A DNA stretch of 63,911 nucleotides from Lentilactobacillus senioris (GTDB taxonomy: Bacteria; Bacillota; Bacilli; Lactobacillales; Lactobacillaceae), in assembly GCF_026798195.1 (NCBI RefSeq), contig NZ_JAPQEZ010000007.1, positions 1-63,911 of the forward strand. The letters run 5' to 3'. The translations under genes and the position numbers were made by a program. Below are positions 1 to 9,177 of this stretch, piece after piece (positions within the stretch are counted from its first letter, which is position 1; every line of letters begins with the position of its first letter). Below the pieces are notes generated by a model. That model was not told where the DNA came from, did no database searches, and saw only the letters and a program-made list of their open reading frames with translations.

Positions 1-37
1 GGGGATCGCCCCCTGCGAGGGTAGGACGTTGCCACGC
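1..37 (+). rRNA. rrf: 5S rRNA, 3' end (partial)
   Basis: The first 37 bases match the conserved 3' end of Lactobacillales 5S rRNA (GGGGATCGCCCCCTGCGAGG, then GTAGGACGTTGCCACGC). The rest of the gene lies before the window. A terminator follows about 9 bases later, so this is probably the end of an rRNA operon. Confidence 0.85.
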
Positions 38-45
38 TAATTGAT

Positions 46-79
46 AAAAAGGATCTCTATAAATAGAGGTCCTTTTTTT
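46..79 (+). terminator. Rho-independent terminator of the rRNA operon
   Basis: A 13-bp stem (AAAGGATCTCTAT pairing with ATAGAGGTCCTTT, one G-U) is followed by a run of eight T. It closes the upstream rRNA operon. Confidence 0.85.
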
Positions 80-97
80 TGTGTCCAAAAATAGAAA

Positions 98-148
98 TTG
101 ACAAATTGTTGGTAAAAAGTTATTATAGCTGTAACTTATGTTGTTACA
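98..148 (+). promoter_or_regulatory. Promoter and candidate Rrf2 operator
   Basis: TTGACA at 98-103 and TATTAT at 121-126 are separated by 17 bases. Directly downstream, TGTAAC (130-135) and GTTACA (143-148) form a perfect 6-bp inverted repeat with a 7-base centre, covering the expected transcription start. The placement suits autorepression by the Rrf2 protein encoded 17 bases further on; that assignment is inference. Confidence 0.7.
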
Positions 149-164
149 ATAAAATGGAGGTACT

Positions 165-614
165 ATGAAGTTATCTACACGTTTTAGTGATGCTATCCAT
201 ATCTTAGCGTATCTAAAAATATATCAAAATACTAAGCTTTCCAGTGAAGAAATTGCGGCTAGTATTATGACATCACCAGTAGTAGTTCGTCGGTTAATGA
301 GTAAATTAAAGGCCGCTGGGTTAATTCAAACTATCTCTGGCACTCCAGCCCCCAGTCTAACCAAAGAAACTGATCAAATTACACTGTTAGATATTTATTT
401 TGCAATTGAAGGTCATACGGAACTATTTAATATTGATCACCAAACTAATCCTAATTGTATTGTGGGGGGAAATATTCAACAGGTTTTAGCGCAGTATTAT
501 GATGAAGCTCAGTTAGCTGCTCAACAGAAATTACAATCTATTACTTTAGCGAATATAATTGACAGCATTATGACTAAGCAAGCCTTAAAAGAAAGAGGAA
601 ATTTAAATGACTAA
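165..614 (+). CDS. Rrf2 family transcriptional regulator
   Basis: A 149-residue protein with an N-terminal winged helix (about residues 1-60) and the Rrf2 pattern ending in ITLLDIY. It has a single cysteine, Cys98, in an NPNCIVG motif like that of YwnA-type Rrf2 proteins; it lacks the three-cysteine cluster that binds Fe-S in IscR/NsrR, so a thiol switch is more likely than a cluster. The SD TGGAGG precedes the ATG. The end overlaps the next gene by 8 bases, so the two are probably cotranscribed. Family certain; the signal sensed is unknown. Confidence 0.88.
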   Translation: MKLSTRFSDAIHILAYLKIYQNTKLSSEEIAASIMTSPVVVRRLMSKLKAAGLIQTISGTPAPSLTKETDQITLLDIYFAIEGHTELFNIDHQTNPNCIVGGNIQQVLAQYYDEAQLAAQQKLQSITLANIIDSIMTKQALKERGNLND

Positions 615-1470
615 ATATATAGTTACCGGAGCAACTGGCAATTTAGGTAAACGGGTAGTTGCTGATTTACTAAACTTTACTGTTGCTGGCGATATAACAG
701 CGGCAGTACACAGTCTCAATAAAGCGAAATACCTAGTTCAATCAGAAATTAATGTTCAAGCAATTGACTACCTAAATCCGCAAACGATGGTACCGGTATT
801 TTCTAAAGCAGATGTTTTAGTCTATATTCCCAGCAAAACTTATAACATTGTGCAACGAGTACAGGAATTAGAAAACGTGTTAGCTGCGATGCAAGCTGCT
901 AACATGACAGAAATGATTTTTGTGAGTTTTTACGCTGATCAAGAAAACAATCCATTTACGATGTCAGGATATTACGGTTATGCGCCTAGACGATTGGCAG
1001 CGGCTGGAATTAAATACGCGGTACTGAAAAATTCACTTTATACCGATCCATTAATTCCCTATTTACCAGAATTAATAGAGCGTAAAGCTTTAATTTATCC
1101 GGTTGGTGACCAAAAAATGAGTTTTATTAGTTATGATAATAGTGCTGAAGCGATTGCTAAAGTGGCGGTTACTCCGGAATTACGTAATCAGGGGCAAATT
1201 TACACGTTGACTCAAAATGAGGCACTAGATATGCAGACTTTAGGCAAAATTATGACGACGGTTACTGGTCATCAAATTGGTTATCAACCAGTTAGTGTAA
1301 CTGAGTTTGCGGAAATTTATGCGGCTGAAGGAGACGGGACTGAATTGGCTTCCATGTATCAGGCCGGTAGGCTAGGCTTATTTGATGTTGTCACTAGTGA
1401 TTTTGAGACCATCACCGGTAAACAACCGACAGATATGCTGACCTTTTTAAAACTGAATTATCATGAATAG
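607..1470 (+). CDS. NmrA-like NAD(P)-binding reductase (quinone oxidoreductase 2 type)
   Basis: A 287-residue short-chain-dehydrogenase-like protein. It begins with a beta strand and the dinucleotide loop GATGNLG (residues 8-14), and has the length and overall pattern of NmrA/QOR2-type enzymes (YtfG, YwnB), which reduce quinones or act as NAD(P)H sensors. The start codon overlaps the Rrf2 gene and has SD AGAGGAA. Pairing of an Rrf2 regulator with such a reductase is common and points to electrophile, quinone or disulfide stress. The substrate cannot be read from the sequence. Confidence 0.82.
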   Translation: MTKYIVTGATGNLGKRVVADLLNFTVAGDITAAVHSLNKAKYLVQSEINVQAIDYLNPQTMVPVFSKADVLVYIPSKTYNIVQRVQELENVLAAMQAANMTEMIFVSFYADQENNPFTMSGYYGYAPRRLAAAGIKYAVLKNSLYTDPLIPYLPELIERKALIYPVGDQKMSFISYDNSAEAIAKVAVTPELRNQGQIYTLTQNEALDMQTLGKIMTTVTGHQIGYQPVSVTEFAEIYAAEGDGTELASMYQAGRLGLFDVVTSDFETITGKQPTDMLTFLKLNYHE

Positions 1471-1490
1471 TTACAGTGAAAGGAGTTTAA

Positions 1491-3020
1491 ATGAACGAAT
1501 TAATTAATACTTTTGTAGCTCAACGCCATGAACTGTGGATTGCGCTAGGGCAACATTTGGAAATCTCATTAATTTCTTTGATTATTGCATTAGTGTTAGC
1601 GATGCCACTGGCAATTTGGGCAACTCGGCATAAACGGGTGGCAGAGCTGCTCCTTCAAATTAACAGCGTTTTTCAAACGATTCCGTCCTTAGCACTGCTG
1701 GGGTTATTGATTCCACTGGTAGGGATTGGAACTGCTCCGTCCATTATTGCATTAGTAATTTATGCCTTGCTACCTATATTTCAAAATACATACATAGGAA
1801 TTGCTGAGATCGATCCGTCTCTTGAAGAGGCCGCCGATGCCTTTGGAATGCGACCAATTCAAAAATTATTTAAGGTGGAATTACCAATTGCCATGCCAGT
1901 GATTATCTCGGGTATTAGAACGGCAATGGTTTTAATTGTGGGAACCGCGACTTTAGCTGCGTTAATTGGAGCCGGTGGGTTAGGTAATTTTATTTTGCTG
2001 GGAATTAATCGAGATGATCCAGCATTAATTTTACTAGGAGCAATTAGTTCAGCAGTTTTGGCAATTATTTTAAGTAGTTTAATTAAGTTAGCCGAAAAAT
2101 TGACCCCTAAAAAAATGTTGTTGGTGTTAGGCACAATTTTAGTGCTTTTTGCTGGGGGAGTGGGAATTGCCACCTTAGCTCCTAAACCAGAAAAAATCGT
2201 GATTGCTGGCAAATTAGGATCAGAACCGGATATTTTAATTAATATGTATAAGGATTTGATTAAACAAGAAGATCCAAAAGCTAAGGTAGAATTAAAAAAT
2301 AATTTTGGTGAAACGTCTTTCTTGTTCAGTGCCTTAAAGAGCGATGAAATTGATGTTTATCCGGAATTTACCGGAACGGTATTAACCACGTTAGTTAAAA
2401 ACGGGGCGCCTAGCCAGCCACTGTCTGAACAACAAACTTACAATCGGGCTGCTAAGTTGGTTCAACAGCAATACCAAATGAAGTACTTAGCACCTATGAA
2501 GTACGAAAATACTTTTGCCCTAGCAGTTAAGACTAGTTTTTCCAAGAAATATCATCTCAAATCCATTGCGGATTTAAAGCGGGTGCAATCTAAATTACAT
2601 GCTGGCTTTTCACAAGAATTTGCTAACCGAGAAGATGGTTGGCTGGGAATTCAAAAGAAATATCAAATTGATTTTCCTGTTAAACAAATGCAACCGTCAT
2701 TACGTTACGAAGCCATTACTAAAAATGATATTAATATTTGTGATGTTTACACTACTGACAGCCAGATTAAACAGTACCACCTAACGGTATTGAGTGATCC
2801 GGAGCACGTTTTCCCTCCTTACCAGGGAGCGCCGTTGATGAAAACTCAGTTTGCTGATCAGCACCCTAAGGTAGTAACCGCATTAAATCAACTGCGAGGA
2901 AAAATCACTGCTGAACAGATGCGCCAAATGAATTATGAAGTTAACGTGCAAAAACGCTCAGCGGCTGAGGTGGCAAAACGTTATCTGCAAGAAGAAGGCC
3001 TCTTGAAGGGAAGTGAATAA
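1491..3020 (+). CDS. Fused permease/substrate-binding protein, OpuB/ProWX type (quaternary amine or ergothioneine uptake)
   Basis: A 509-residue fusion. Residues 1-205 form the membrane permease with the EAA loop (about 113-132, EEAADAFGMRP...LP) that docks the ATPase. Residues 209-228 are a further membrane anchor, and 233-509 an extracytoplasmic OpuAC-like binding domain with YPEFTGT and REDGWLG signatures. Known relatives import glycine betaine, carnitine or choline, and a subset (EgtU of pneumococcus and other Firmicutes) imports ergothioneine. It sits 20 bases after the reductase gene and abuts its ATPase gene. Permease/binding fusion is certain; the substrate is open. Confidence 0.88.
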   Translation: MNELINTFVAQRHELWIALGQHLEISLISLIIALVLAMPLAIWATRHKRVAELLLQINSVFQTIPSLALLGLLIPLVGIGTAPSIIALVIYALLPIFQNTYIGIAEIDPSLEEAADAFGMRPIQKLFKVELPIAMPVIISGIRTAMVLIVGTATLAALIGAGGLGNFILLGINRDDPALILLGAISSAVLAIILSSLIKLAEKLTPKKMLLVLGTILVLFAGGVGIATLAPKPEKIVIAGKLGSEPDILINMYKDLIKQEDPKAKVELKNNFGETSFLFSALKSDEIDVYPEFTGTVLTTLVKNGAPSQPLSEQQTYNRAAKLVQQQYQMKYLAPMKYENTFALAVKTSFSKKYHLKSIADLKRVQSKLHAGFSQEFANREDGWLGIQKKYQIDFPVKQMQPSLRYEAITKNDINICDVYTTDSQIKQYHLTVLSDPEHVFPPYQGAPLMKTQFADQHPKVVTALNQLRGKITAEQMRQMNYEVNVQKRSAAEVAKRYLQEEGLLKGSE

Positions 3021-3986
3021 ATGGCAACGCCAATGATTGAATTTCGCCATGTTAAAAAAGAATTTGAAAACACTCAAGCGGTTAAAGATCTTAGTTTTAT
3101 TGTTGCTCAAGGTGAATTATTTGTGTTAGTCGGTACGTCAGGCAGTGGCAAAACCACTACCTTAAAGATGATTAACCAACTGATCGTTCAAACTAGCGGT
3201 GATATTTTAATTGATAACAAACGAGCTAAAGACTATGATCTCCGCCAATTAAGACTCAACATTGGTTATGTGCTTCAACAAATTGCGTTGTTTCCAACGA
3301 TGACCGTGAAACAAAATGTAGCGGTGATCTTAGAATTAAAGCATACGGCTAAAAAAGAAATTGACCAACGAGTAGACGAACTATTAAGGGGCGTGGACTT
3401 AGACCCCGAAAAGTATCGAGATCGTTACCCACGAGAACTATCGGGAGGTGAGCAACAACGTATCGGTATTATTCGAGCCATGGCTGCTAATCCACCAGTA
3501 ATTTTATTTGACGAACCATTTAGTGCCTTAGATCCAATCGTTAGAAACCAACTTCAGGATTTAGTATTACGCATTCACAAACAGTATCAAACTACGATTG
3601 TATTTGTGACTCATGATATGAACGAGGCCCTTAAGTTGGGTGATCGAATTGGAGTAATGAGTCACGGAGAATTACTCCAGGTTGGTATCCCGACGGAAAT
3701 TGCCCAGCATCCAGTGAATCAATTTGTGGAAGACTTTTTTGCGGCAACTGTGGGCAAAAACTTGTATGATACACCTGTGGATAAAATTATTAAAACTGGT
3801 TATCAGATTCAACGCCCAACGGCAGCTACTGATTTGCCGGTAGTAGCTAGCGAGGCGACGTTAGAAGAAGTTTTTGTTATCCTAGCTTCTAACGAGGTAG
3901 TTGAAGTCCGTGATGAAACTGAACAGCCGGTTGGTTGGTTAGACCGGCAATCCATTATACGGTATTTAAGCGAAGTCAAACATTAG
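3021..3986 (+). CDS. ABC transporter ATP-binding protein, OpuA/ProV type
   Basis: A 321-residue ATPase with Walker A GTSGSGKTT (38-46), signature LSGGEQQRIGI, Walker B VILFDEPFSALDP and the H-loop VTHDMNEA. The C-terminal ~70 residues resemble a shortened CBS-like tail, as in OpuCA-type ATPases that respond to ionic strength or c-di-AMP. The gene starts directly after the stop codon of the fused permease, so the two clearly form one transporter. Confidence 0.9.
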   Translation: MATPMIEFRHVKKEFENTQAVKDLSFIVAQGELFVLVGTSGSGKTTTLKMINQLIVQTSGDILIDNKRAKDYDLRQLRLNIGYVLQQIALFPTMTVKQNVAVILELKHTAKKEIDQRVDELLRGVDLDPEKYRDRYPRELSGGEQQRIGIIRAMAANPPVILFDEPFSALDPIVRNQLQDLVLRIHKQYQTTIVFVTHDMNEALKLGDRIGVMSHGELLQVGIPTEIAQHPVNQFVEDFFAATVGKNLYDTPVDKIIKTGYQIQRPTAATDLPVVASEATLEEVFVILASNEVVEVRDETEQPVGWLDRQSIIRYLSEVKH

Positions 3987-3998
3987 TGGAGGTGCAAG

Positions 3999-5327
3999 AT
4001 GAATCAATTTGAAACGGTAATTATCGGTGGCGGTCCTGCAGGATTAGGATTAGCCTATCCACTGCATGCGGCAGGTCAAAAAGTAGCGGTGGTAGAAGAA
4101 AATAAGTGGGGGGGAACTTGTCCTAACCGCGGCTGTGACCCTAAGAAAGTTTTATTGGGTGCGGTAGAAGCTCAGACTAAGAGTAGTCAGTTAGTGGGAC
4201 ACGGGTTAGAACAAGCGCCGCAAATTAACTGGCCCCAACTAATGAAATTTAAACAGACGTTTACCGATCCGGTCTCAGTTAATTCTAGAGCCGGTTTAGT
4301 GGCTGCTGGGATTGACGTTTTTGACGGTCACGCCAGTTTTGTGGATAACCACACCTTAAGTGTTGGTGAACAAACTATCACTGCTGATTGTTTTGTGATT
4401 GCTACTGGTCAACGGCCTGGACGGTTGAATGTTCCAGGGGATGAATACTTACTGACCAGTACCGATTTTTTGGCGTTACCAACCATGCCGGCCAAAGTTG
4501 CGTTTATCGGTGGGGGTTACATTGCTTTTGAATTAGCGGCAATTGCTGCTGCAGCTGGCGCTGAAGTGCATATTATTCATCACAATGAGCGACCATTAAA
4601 ACAATTTGCGCAAGATGCGGTGACTGAATTAATGAAGCAACTCGAAGCTAAGGGTGTTCAATTTGATTTGAATGTAGAAACCCAAGCAATTAAACGTGAA
4701 GCTGATCAAGTCGTGATTCAAGCGGCTGATTATGAACTTTCAGTGGATCAAGCCTTCGTTACTAGTGGCCGGGTTGCTAATGCTGATACGTTAAATTTAG
4801 CTGCTATCGGAGTAGAAGCTGATCGTCACGGAGTGGTGGTTAATGATCATCTCCAAACTGCTCAACCCAATATCTATGCAATGGGGGATGTAGTAGCCAA
4901 ACGGCTGCCTAAGCTAACTCCGGTGGCCGGTTTCGAGGCTGCTTATTTAAGTCGGGAATTGGTTAAAACAGGAGCGGCAATTAACTATCCAGAAATTCCT
5001 ACGGTAGTCTTTGGAATGCCCCGATTGGCTCAAGTAGGAATTAGTTGGCAAACTGATCAGGAGCAATCCGATAAGTATCGTAGTCAAGTAATCGATATGA
5101 CTAATTGGTTTACTTATAAACATTTAAATGAGCCGCTGGCTAAAGCATGGATGGTAGTGGATAAACAAACGGATCAAATTGTGGGAGCTACCGTTATTAG
5201 TAACGAGGCTGAGACCTTAGTGAACTATTTGACTCAGATTATTAATGCTGGTCAAACAATGAAGCAAGTTAAGGACCAAGTTTTCTTATATCCTACGGAA
5301 GCTAGTGATTTAGAATATTTAGGCTAA
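3999..5327 (+). CDS. FAD-dependent NAD(P)-disulfide oxidoreductase (glutathione reductase-like)
   Basis: A 442-residue flavoprotein. N-terminal FAD loop GGGPAGLG (10-17), redox-active CPNRGC (Cys41, Cys46), a second Rossmann loop near GGGYIAFE, and the late FAD motif YAMGDV. The C-terminal dimer-interface motif, normally HPT..E with the catalytic His-Glu pair, is YPTEASD here (Tyr431), so the usual base is missing. SD GGAGGTG precedes the ATG, 12 bases after the ATPase gene. Likely reduces a small disulfide, or is a divergent member whose real substrate is unknown. Confidence 0.85.
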   Translation: MNQFETVIIGGGPAGLGLAYPLHAAGQKVAVVEENKWGGTCPNRGCDPKKVLLGAVEAQTKSSQLVGHGLEQAPQINWPQLMKFKQTFTDPVSVNSRAGLVAAGIDVFDGHASFVDNHTLSVGEQTITADCFVIATGQRPGRLNVPGDEYLLTSTDFLALPTMPAKVAFIGGGYIAFELAAIAAAAGAEVHIIHHNERPLKQFAQDAVTELMKQLEAKGVQFDLNVETQAIKREADQVVIQAADYELSVDQAFVTSGRVANADTLNLAAIGVEADRHGVVVNDHLQTAQPNIYAMGDVVAKRLPKLTPVAGFEAAYLSRELVKTGAAINYPEIPTVVFGMPRLAQVGISWQTDQEQSDKYRSQVIDMTNWFTYKHLNEPLAKAWMVVDKQTDQIVGATVISNEAETLVNYLTQIINAGQTMKQVKDQVFLYPTEASDLEYLG

Positions 5328-5328
5328 T

Positions 5329-5366
5329 AAAAAGGATTTTGACAAAAGTCAAAATCCTTTTTTTGT
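5329..5366. terminator. Bidirectional terminator
   Basis: A perfect 15-bp stem (AAAAAGGATTTTGAC / GTCAAAATCCTTTTT) with an AAAA loop lies between the convergent oxidoreductase and purB genes. A-rich and T-rich flanks let it work on both strands. Confidence 0.88.
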
Positions 5367-5369
5367 TGC

Positions 5370-6665
5370 TCATAACAAGCCTAATCGGCGATAAATATCA
5401 TCTACGTGACGCAAATGGTAGTGGTAATCAAAAGCGTCCGCAATGTCCGCTGCTGAAAGGACGTTAGTGATTTCAGGATTATTCTCTACCAGGGCTCTGA
5501 ATTGAACGTGTTGATCCCATGCTTGAGCAGTTAATGGTTGAACTAGATCGTAGGCTGCTTCTCTAGTCAGACCGGCATCAATTAGTTTTAATAAAACGCG
5601 TTGACTATAAATTAAGCCATAAGTTTTATCCAGATTGGCTTCCATCGTTTCAGGAAAGACATCTAGATTAGTTAGCACTCGATTGAAGCGGTTCAACATG
5701 TAATCCACCAAGGTGGTACTGTCAGCTAGAATGATTCGTTCTGCAGACGAATGGGAAATATCTCGTTCATGCCATAAAGAAACGTCTTCATATGCCGGAG
5801 TGATATAACCACGCAAAACTCTGGCTAGACCGGTAATGTTCTCCGAAGAAATCGGGTTCCGTTTGTGGGGCATAGCCGAAGAGCCTTTTTGACCAGGATT
5901 AAAGTGTTCTTCTACTTCATGAATTTCTGATCGCTGTAGACTTCTAATTTCAGTAGCAAATTCTTCTAAGCTAGTGCCAATTAAGGCTAATTCTGCAATG
6001 TACGCAGCGTGAAGATCGCGTGGTAGGACTTGACTTGAAATTTCTTGAGCTTGTAAGCCTAAGAATTGGCAGGTGAGTTCCTCTAACTCTGGGGGCACGT
6101 TGGCGTAAGTGCCCACTGCACCGCTAATTTTGCCACTTTTTAAGTCAGCAGCAACGGTAGCAAAACGATTAATATGTCGGTTGATTTCTGAATACCAACG
6201 AGCTACTTTTAGGCCAAAGGTGGTTGGTTCAGCCTGCACACCATGCGTTCGACCAATCATAACGGTATCTTTATATTTAAGAGCGAGGTTTCTTAAGGTT
6301 GTTAATAATTCTTGTAAATCAGCTGCAATTACATCATTAGCTTGAGCTAACCGTAAAGCCTGAGCGGTATCCACCACGTCAGTGCTGGTAACACCGTAAT
6401 GAATCCAACGACTTTCATCGCCTAGAGATTCTGACACGTCACGGGTAAATGCTACTACGTCGTGGTGGGTGGTAGCTTCAATTTCAGCAATGCGGTCTGT
6501 ATCGAACTTCGCGTTAGCTTCGATTAAAGCGAGGTCACTATCGGGGACTACTCCCAGTTGATTCCAGGCTTTATCGATGGCAATTTCGACGGTAAGCCAT
6601 GTTTGGTATTGATTTTTTAACGACCAAATTTGTTCCATTACGGGCCGACTGTATCTTGATAGCAT
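5370..6665 (-). CDS. purB: Adenylosuccinate lyase
   Basis: A 431-residue fumarase/aspartase-superfamily enzyme. It has the signature GSSAMPHKRNP (261-271, catalytic serine loop) and the RTHGVQAEP segment with catalytic His141. It cleaves adenylosuccinate to AMP and fumarate, and SAICAR to AICAR. Length is normal. SD GAAGGAG lies before the ATG. It diverges from purA across 232 bases with PurBox-like sites, consistent with PurR control. Confidence 0.97.
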   Translation of the reverse strand: MLSRYSRPVMEQIWSLKNQYQTWLTVEIAIDKAWNQLGVVPDSDLALIEANAKFDTDRIAEIEATTHHDVVAFTRDVSESLGDESRWIHYGVTSTDVVDTAQALRLAQANDVIAADLQELLTTLRNLALKYKDTVMIGRTHGVQAEPTTFGLKVARWYSEINRHINRFATVAADLKSGKISGAVGTYANVPPELEELTCQFLGLQAQEISSQVLPRDLHAAYIAELALIGTSLEEFATEIRSLQRSEIHEVEEHFNPGQKGSSAMPHKRNPISSENITGLARVLRGYITPAYEDVSLWHERDISHSSAERIILADSTTLVDYMLNRFNRVLTNLDVFPETMEANLDKTYGLIYSQRVLLKLIDAGLTREAAYDLVQPLTAQAWDQHVQFRALVENNPEITNVLSAADIADAFDYHYHLRHVDDIYRRLGLL

Positions 6666-6696
6666 ATAAGTTGCTCCTTCGCTAGTTGATGGCTTT

Positions 6697-6721
6697 AGTA
6701 TAACAAAATTAGTTCGGGTTT
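6697..6721 (-). promoter_or_regulatory. purB promoter -10 and PurBox-like site
   Basis: On the minus strand, TATACT (plus 6697-6702) lies about 32 bases upstream of the purB start codon. AAACCCGAACTAA (6709-6721) lies in the spacer and differs from the B. subtilis PurBox AWWWCCGAACWWT at two positions. The -35 is poor (TTTAAA). Confidence 0.6.
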
Positions 6722-6801
6722 TAAAGTTATTTTAAAATTAAAAAAGAATTTAAGTTTATTTATCTACTTAAACACGAATGATGAAGCAATGCTAGTTTTA
6801 A

Positions 6802-6883
6802 ATATTTCGGATTTGCTCTTGACTAATTAATCTAACATCTGCTATTCTAAGGCGGTAGTTATGACAGAAAATAATTCGGATAT
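6802..6883 (+). promoter_or_regulatory. purA promoter with two PurBox-like sites
   Basis: TTGACT (6819-6824) and TATTCT (6843-6848), 18-base spacer. Two sequences on the minus strand fit AWWWCCGAACWWT with one mismatch each: AAATCCGAAATAT (6802-6814, just upstream of -35) and ATATCCGAATTAT (6871-6883, downstream of -10). This would place purA-guaC under PurR. Confidence 0.6.
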
Positions 6884-6897
6884 GAGGTGCTTTATTT

Positions 6898-8184
6898 ATG
6901 GCAACAATCGTTGTGGTCGGAGCTCAATGGGGCGATGAAGGTAAAGGTAAAATTACGGATTTTCTAGGACAAAAGGCGGATGTAATCGCTCGTTATCAAG
7001 GTGGCGACAACGCTGGTCATAGCATTGTTTTCAATGGCAAACGCTTTGCATTACAATTAATGCCGTCTGGTATTTTTGCAGATGATAAGTTATGTGTAAT
7101 TGGCAATGGAGTGGTAGTAAATCCTGAAGCTTTAGTTAAGGAAATTAAATACCTGAATGATAACGGTATTGATACCAGTAATTTACGGATTTCTAACCGT
7201 GCCAACGTAATCTTTCCATATCACCGCCTACAAGACGAATATGAAGAAGAACTCAAAACTAACAAAATCGGTACCACTAAGAAGGGAATCGGTCCGGCTT
7301 ATATGGACAAAGCCGAACGAATTGGCATCCGGATGGTTGATTTGTTAGACGAAGAAATTTTAACTAACAAGTTGCAAGAAAATCTCAAAATTAAAAATAA
7401 ACTCTTTGCGGCAATGTACAATAAACCAGAAATTGAGTTAGAACCATTGTTAAATCGTTACCTAGAGCTAGGGCAACAATTAAAGGACTACATTGTGGAT
7501 ACTTCAGAATTGGTCAATGAAGCTGTGGATAACGGTGAAAAAGTCTTGTTTGAAGGTGCTCAAGGCACCATGTTAGACCTTGATCATGGGACTTATCCAT
7601 TCGTGACCTCCTCTAACCCAGCTGGTGGAGTCACTACCGGGATCGGAATCGGGGCTCCGTTGATTGATAACGTGGTGGGAGTATGTAAAGCCTACACTTC
7701 TAAAGTTGGTGAAGGTCCGTTCCCAACTGAATTGTTAAATGAAACCGGTGATTATATTAGAGAAACTGCACATGAATACGGAGTGGTTACTAAACGGCCA
7801 CGCAGAATTGGCTGGTTTGATGCGGTTGTTTTACAACATGCTAAACGAGTAGCTGGCTTTACGCACTTATCCGTGAACTGTTTGGATGTTTTGTCCCATA
7901 TCGAAACTGTAAAAATTTGTGTGGCTTATCGGCTCAATGGCGAAGTGATTCACCGTTATCCCGCTAGCATCAAAGAAATTGAACAGTGTGAACCAATTTA
8001 TGAAGAAATGCCGGGCTGGGATGAAGACATTACCGGGGTTCATGAATTAGCTGAATTGCCAACTAACGCAAGAAACTATCTTAAGCGTTTAAGTGAAATT
8101 ATTGGGGTGCCAATTGCCACTTTTTCAGTAGGACCAGATCGAGAACAAACTAACGTATTAGATCCAATTTGGGAGAGTAAGTAA
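6898..8184 (+). CDS. purA: Adenylosuccinate synthetase
   Basis: A 428-residue GTP-dependent enzyme that joins IMP and aspartate. The N-terminal loop [11 protein letters not shown] (8-18) carries catalytic Asp13, followed by GGDNAGHS. The IMP-binding segment TKKGIGPAY and the C-terminal GPDREQT are present. Length is typical. SD GAGGTG. Its stop codon overlaps the guaC start by one base, so the two are translationally coupled. Confidence 0.98.
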   Translation: MATIVVVGAQWGDEGKGKITDFLGQKADVIARYQGGDNAGHSIVFNGKRFALQLMPSGIFADDKLCVIGNGVVVNPEALVKEIKYLNDNGIDTSNLRISNRANVIFPYHRLQDEYEEELKTNKIGTTKKGIGPAYMDKAERIGIRMVDLLDEEILTNKLQENLKIKNKLFAAMYNKPEIELEPLLNRYLELGQQLKDYIVDTSELVNEAVDNGEKVLFEGAQGTMLDLDHGTYPFVTSSNPAGGVTTGIGIGAPLIDNVVGVCKAYTSKVGEGPFPTELLNETGDYIRETAHEYGVVTKRPRRIGWFDAVVLQHAKRVAGFTHLSVNCLDVLSHIETVKICVAYRLNGEVIHRYPASIKEIEQCEPIYEEMPGWDEDITGVHELAELPTNARNYLKRLSEIIGVPIATFSVGPDREQTNVLDPIWESK

Positions 8185-9170
8185 TGAATAATACACCAGT
8201 ATTTGATTATGAAGATGTGCAACTAATACCTAACAAGGGGATTTTGAAGAGCCGTAAAGACGCTGAAACCAGTGTGACCTTAGGACCGATAACGTTTAAA
8301 ATTCCGGTGGTACCCGCTAATATGGAAACCGTGATCGATGAAGATTTAGCCCGCTTATTAGCTAGCAAGCAGTACTTCTACATCATGCACCGGTTTAATC
8401 CAGAACGACGCCTGGGATTTGTGGAACAAATGAAAGCGGAAGGTTTATTCACTTCAATCAGCGTGGGGATCAAGGAAGAAGAACGAGATTTAATTTTAGC
8501 GCTACAAGAACGCCAGTTAACACCAGACTACATTACTATCGATGTGGCTCACGGCCACTGTGATGCCGTAATTGAAATGATTCAGTTCATTAAGGAAAGG
8601 TTGCCAGAAGCATTTGTAATTGCTGGGAACGTGGGGACGCCTGCTGGAGTGCGGGACTTGGAAAATGCAGGCGCCGATGCAGTTAAAGTGGGAATTGGTC
8701 CCGGAAAAGCTTGTATTACTAAACTCAAAACTGGCTTTGGTACCGGTGGTTGGCAATTAGCTGCACTAAGACTATGCGCCAAGGCCGCTAGCAAACCATT
8801 AATTGCTGACGGTGGTATTCGCTATAATGGTGATATTGCTAAGTCTGTACGGTTTGGGGCGACGATGGTTATGATTGGTTCTATGCTGGCTGGTCATCAA
8901 GAATCTCCAGGTAACGAAATCATGATCGACGGCAAACCTTACAAGCAATACTGGGGTTCGGCTTCCGAAAAACAAAAGGGCGCTTACCGCAATGTGGAAG
9001 GTAAGCAAATGTTGGTCCCATACAGGGGTTCTATTTTAGATACCTATACTGAAATTCAAGAAGATTTACAATCATCAATTTCTTATGCTGGTGGTAAAGA
9101 TCTTAATGGATTAAAAACCGTTGACTATGTCATCGTGAAAAATTCGATCACTAATGGTGATAATTATTAA
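8184..9170 (+). CDS. guaC: GMP reductase
   Basis: A 328-residue IMPDH/GMPR-family TIM barrel. The active-site loop [13 protein letters not shown] includes catalytic Cys177, and the length fits the Firmicutes GuaC branch without the CBS insert of IMP dehydrogenase. It converts GMP to IMP with NADPH. Being coupled to purA, and opposite purB, it feeds guanine nucleotides towards AMP. Confidence 0.95.
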   Translation: MNNTPVFDYEDVQLIPNKGILKSRKDAETSVTLGPITFKIPVVPANMETVIDEDLARLLASKQYFYIMHRFNPERRLGFVEQMKAEGLFTSISVGIKEEERDLILALQERQLTPDYITIDVAHGHCDAVIEMIQFIKERLPEAFVIAGNVGTPAGVRDLENAGADAVKVGIGPGKACITKLKTGFGTGGWQLAALRLCAKAASKPLIADGGIRYNGDIAKSVRFGATMVMIGSMLAGHQESPGNEIMIDGKPYKQYWGSASEKQKGAYRNVEGKQMLVPYRGSILDTYTEIQEDLQSSISYAGGKDLNGLKTVDYVIVKNSITNGDNY

Positions 9171-9177
9171 AAAGATT

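Noticed and set aside
1859-2212. 117-codon antisense frame in the fused transporter gene
   Set aside because: Shadow of a real gene with no ribosome site or homology.
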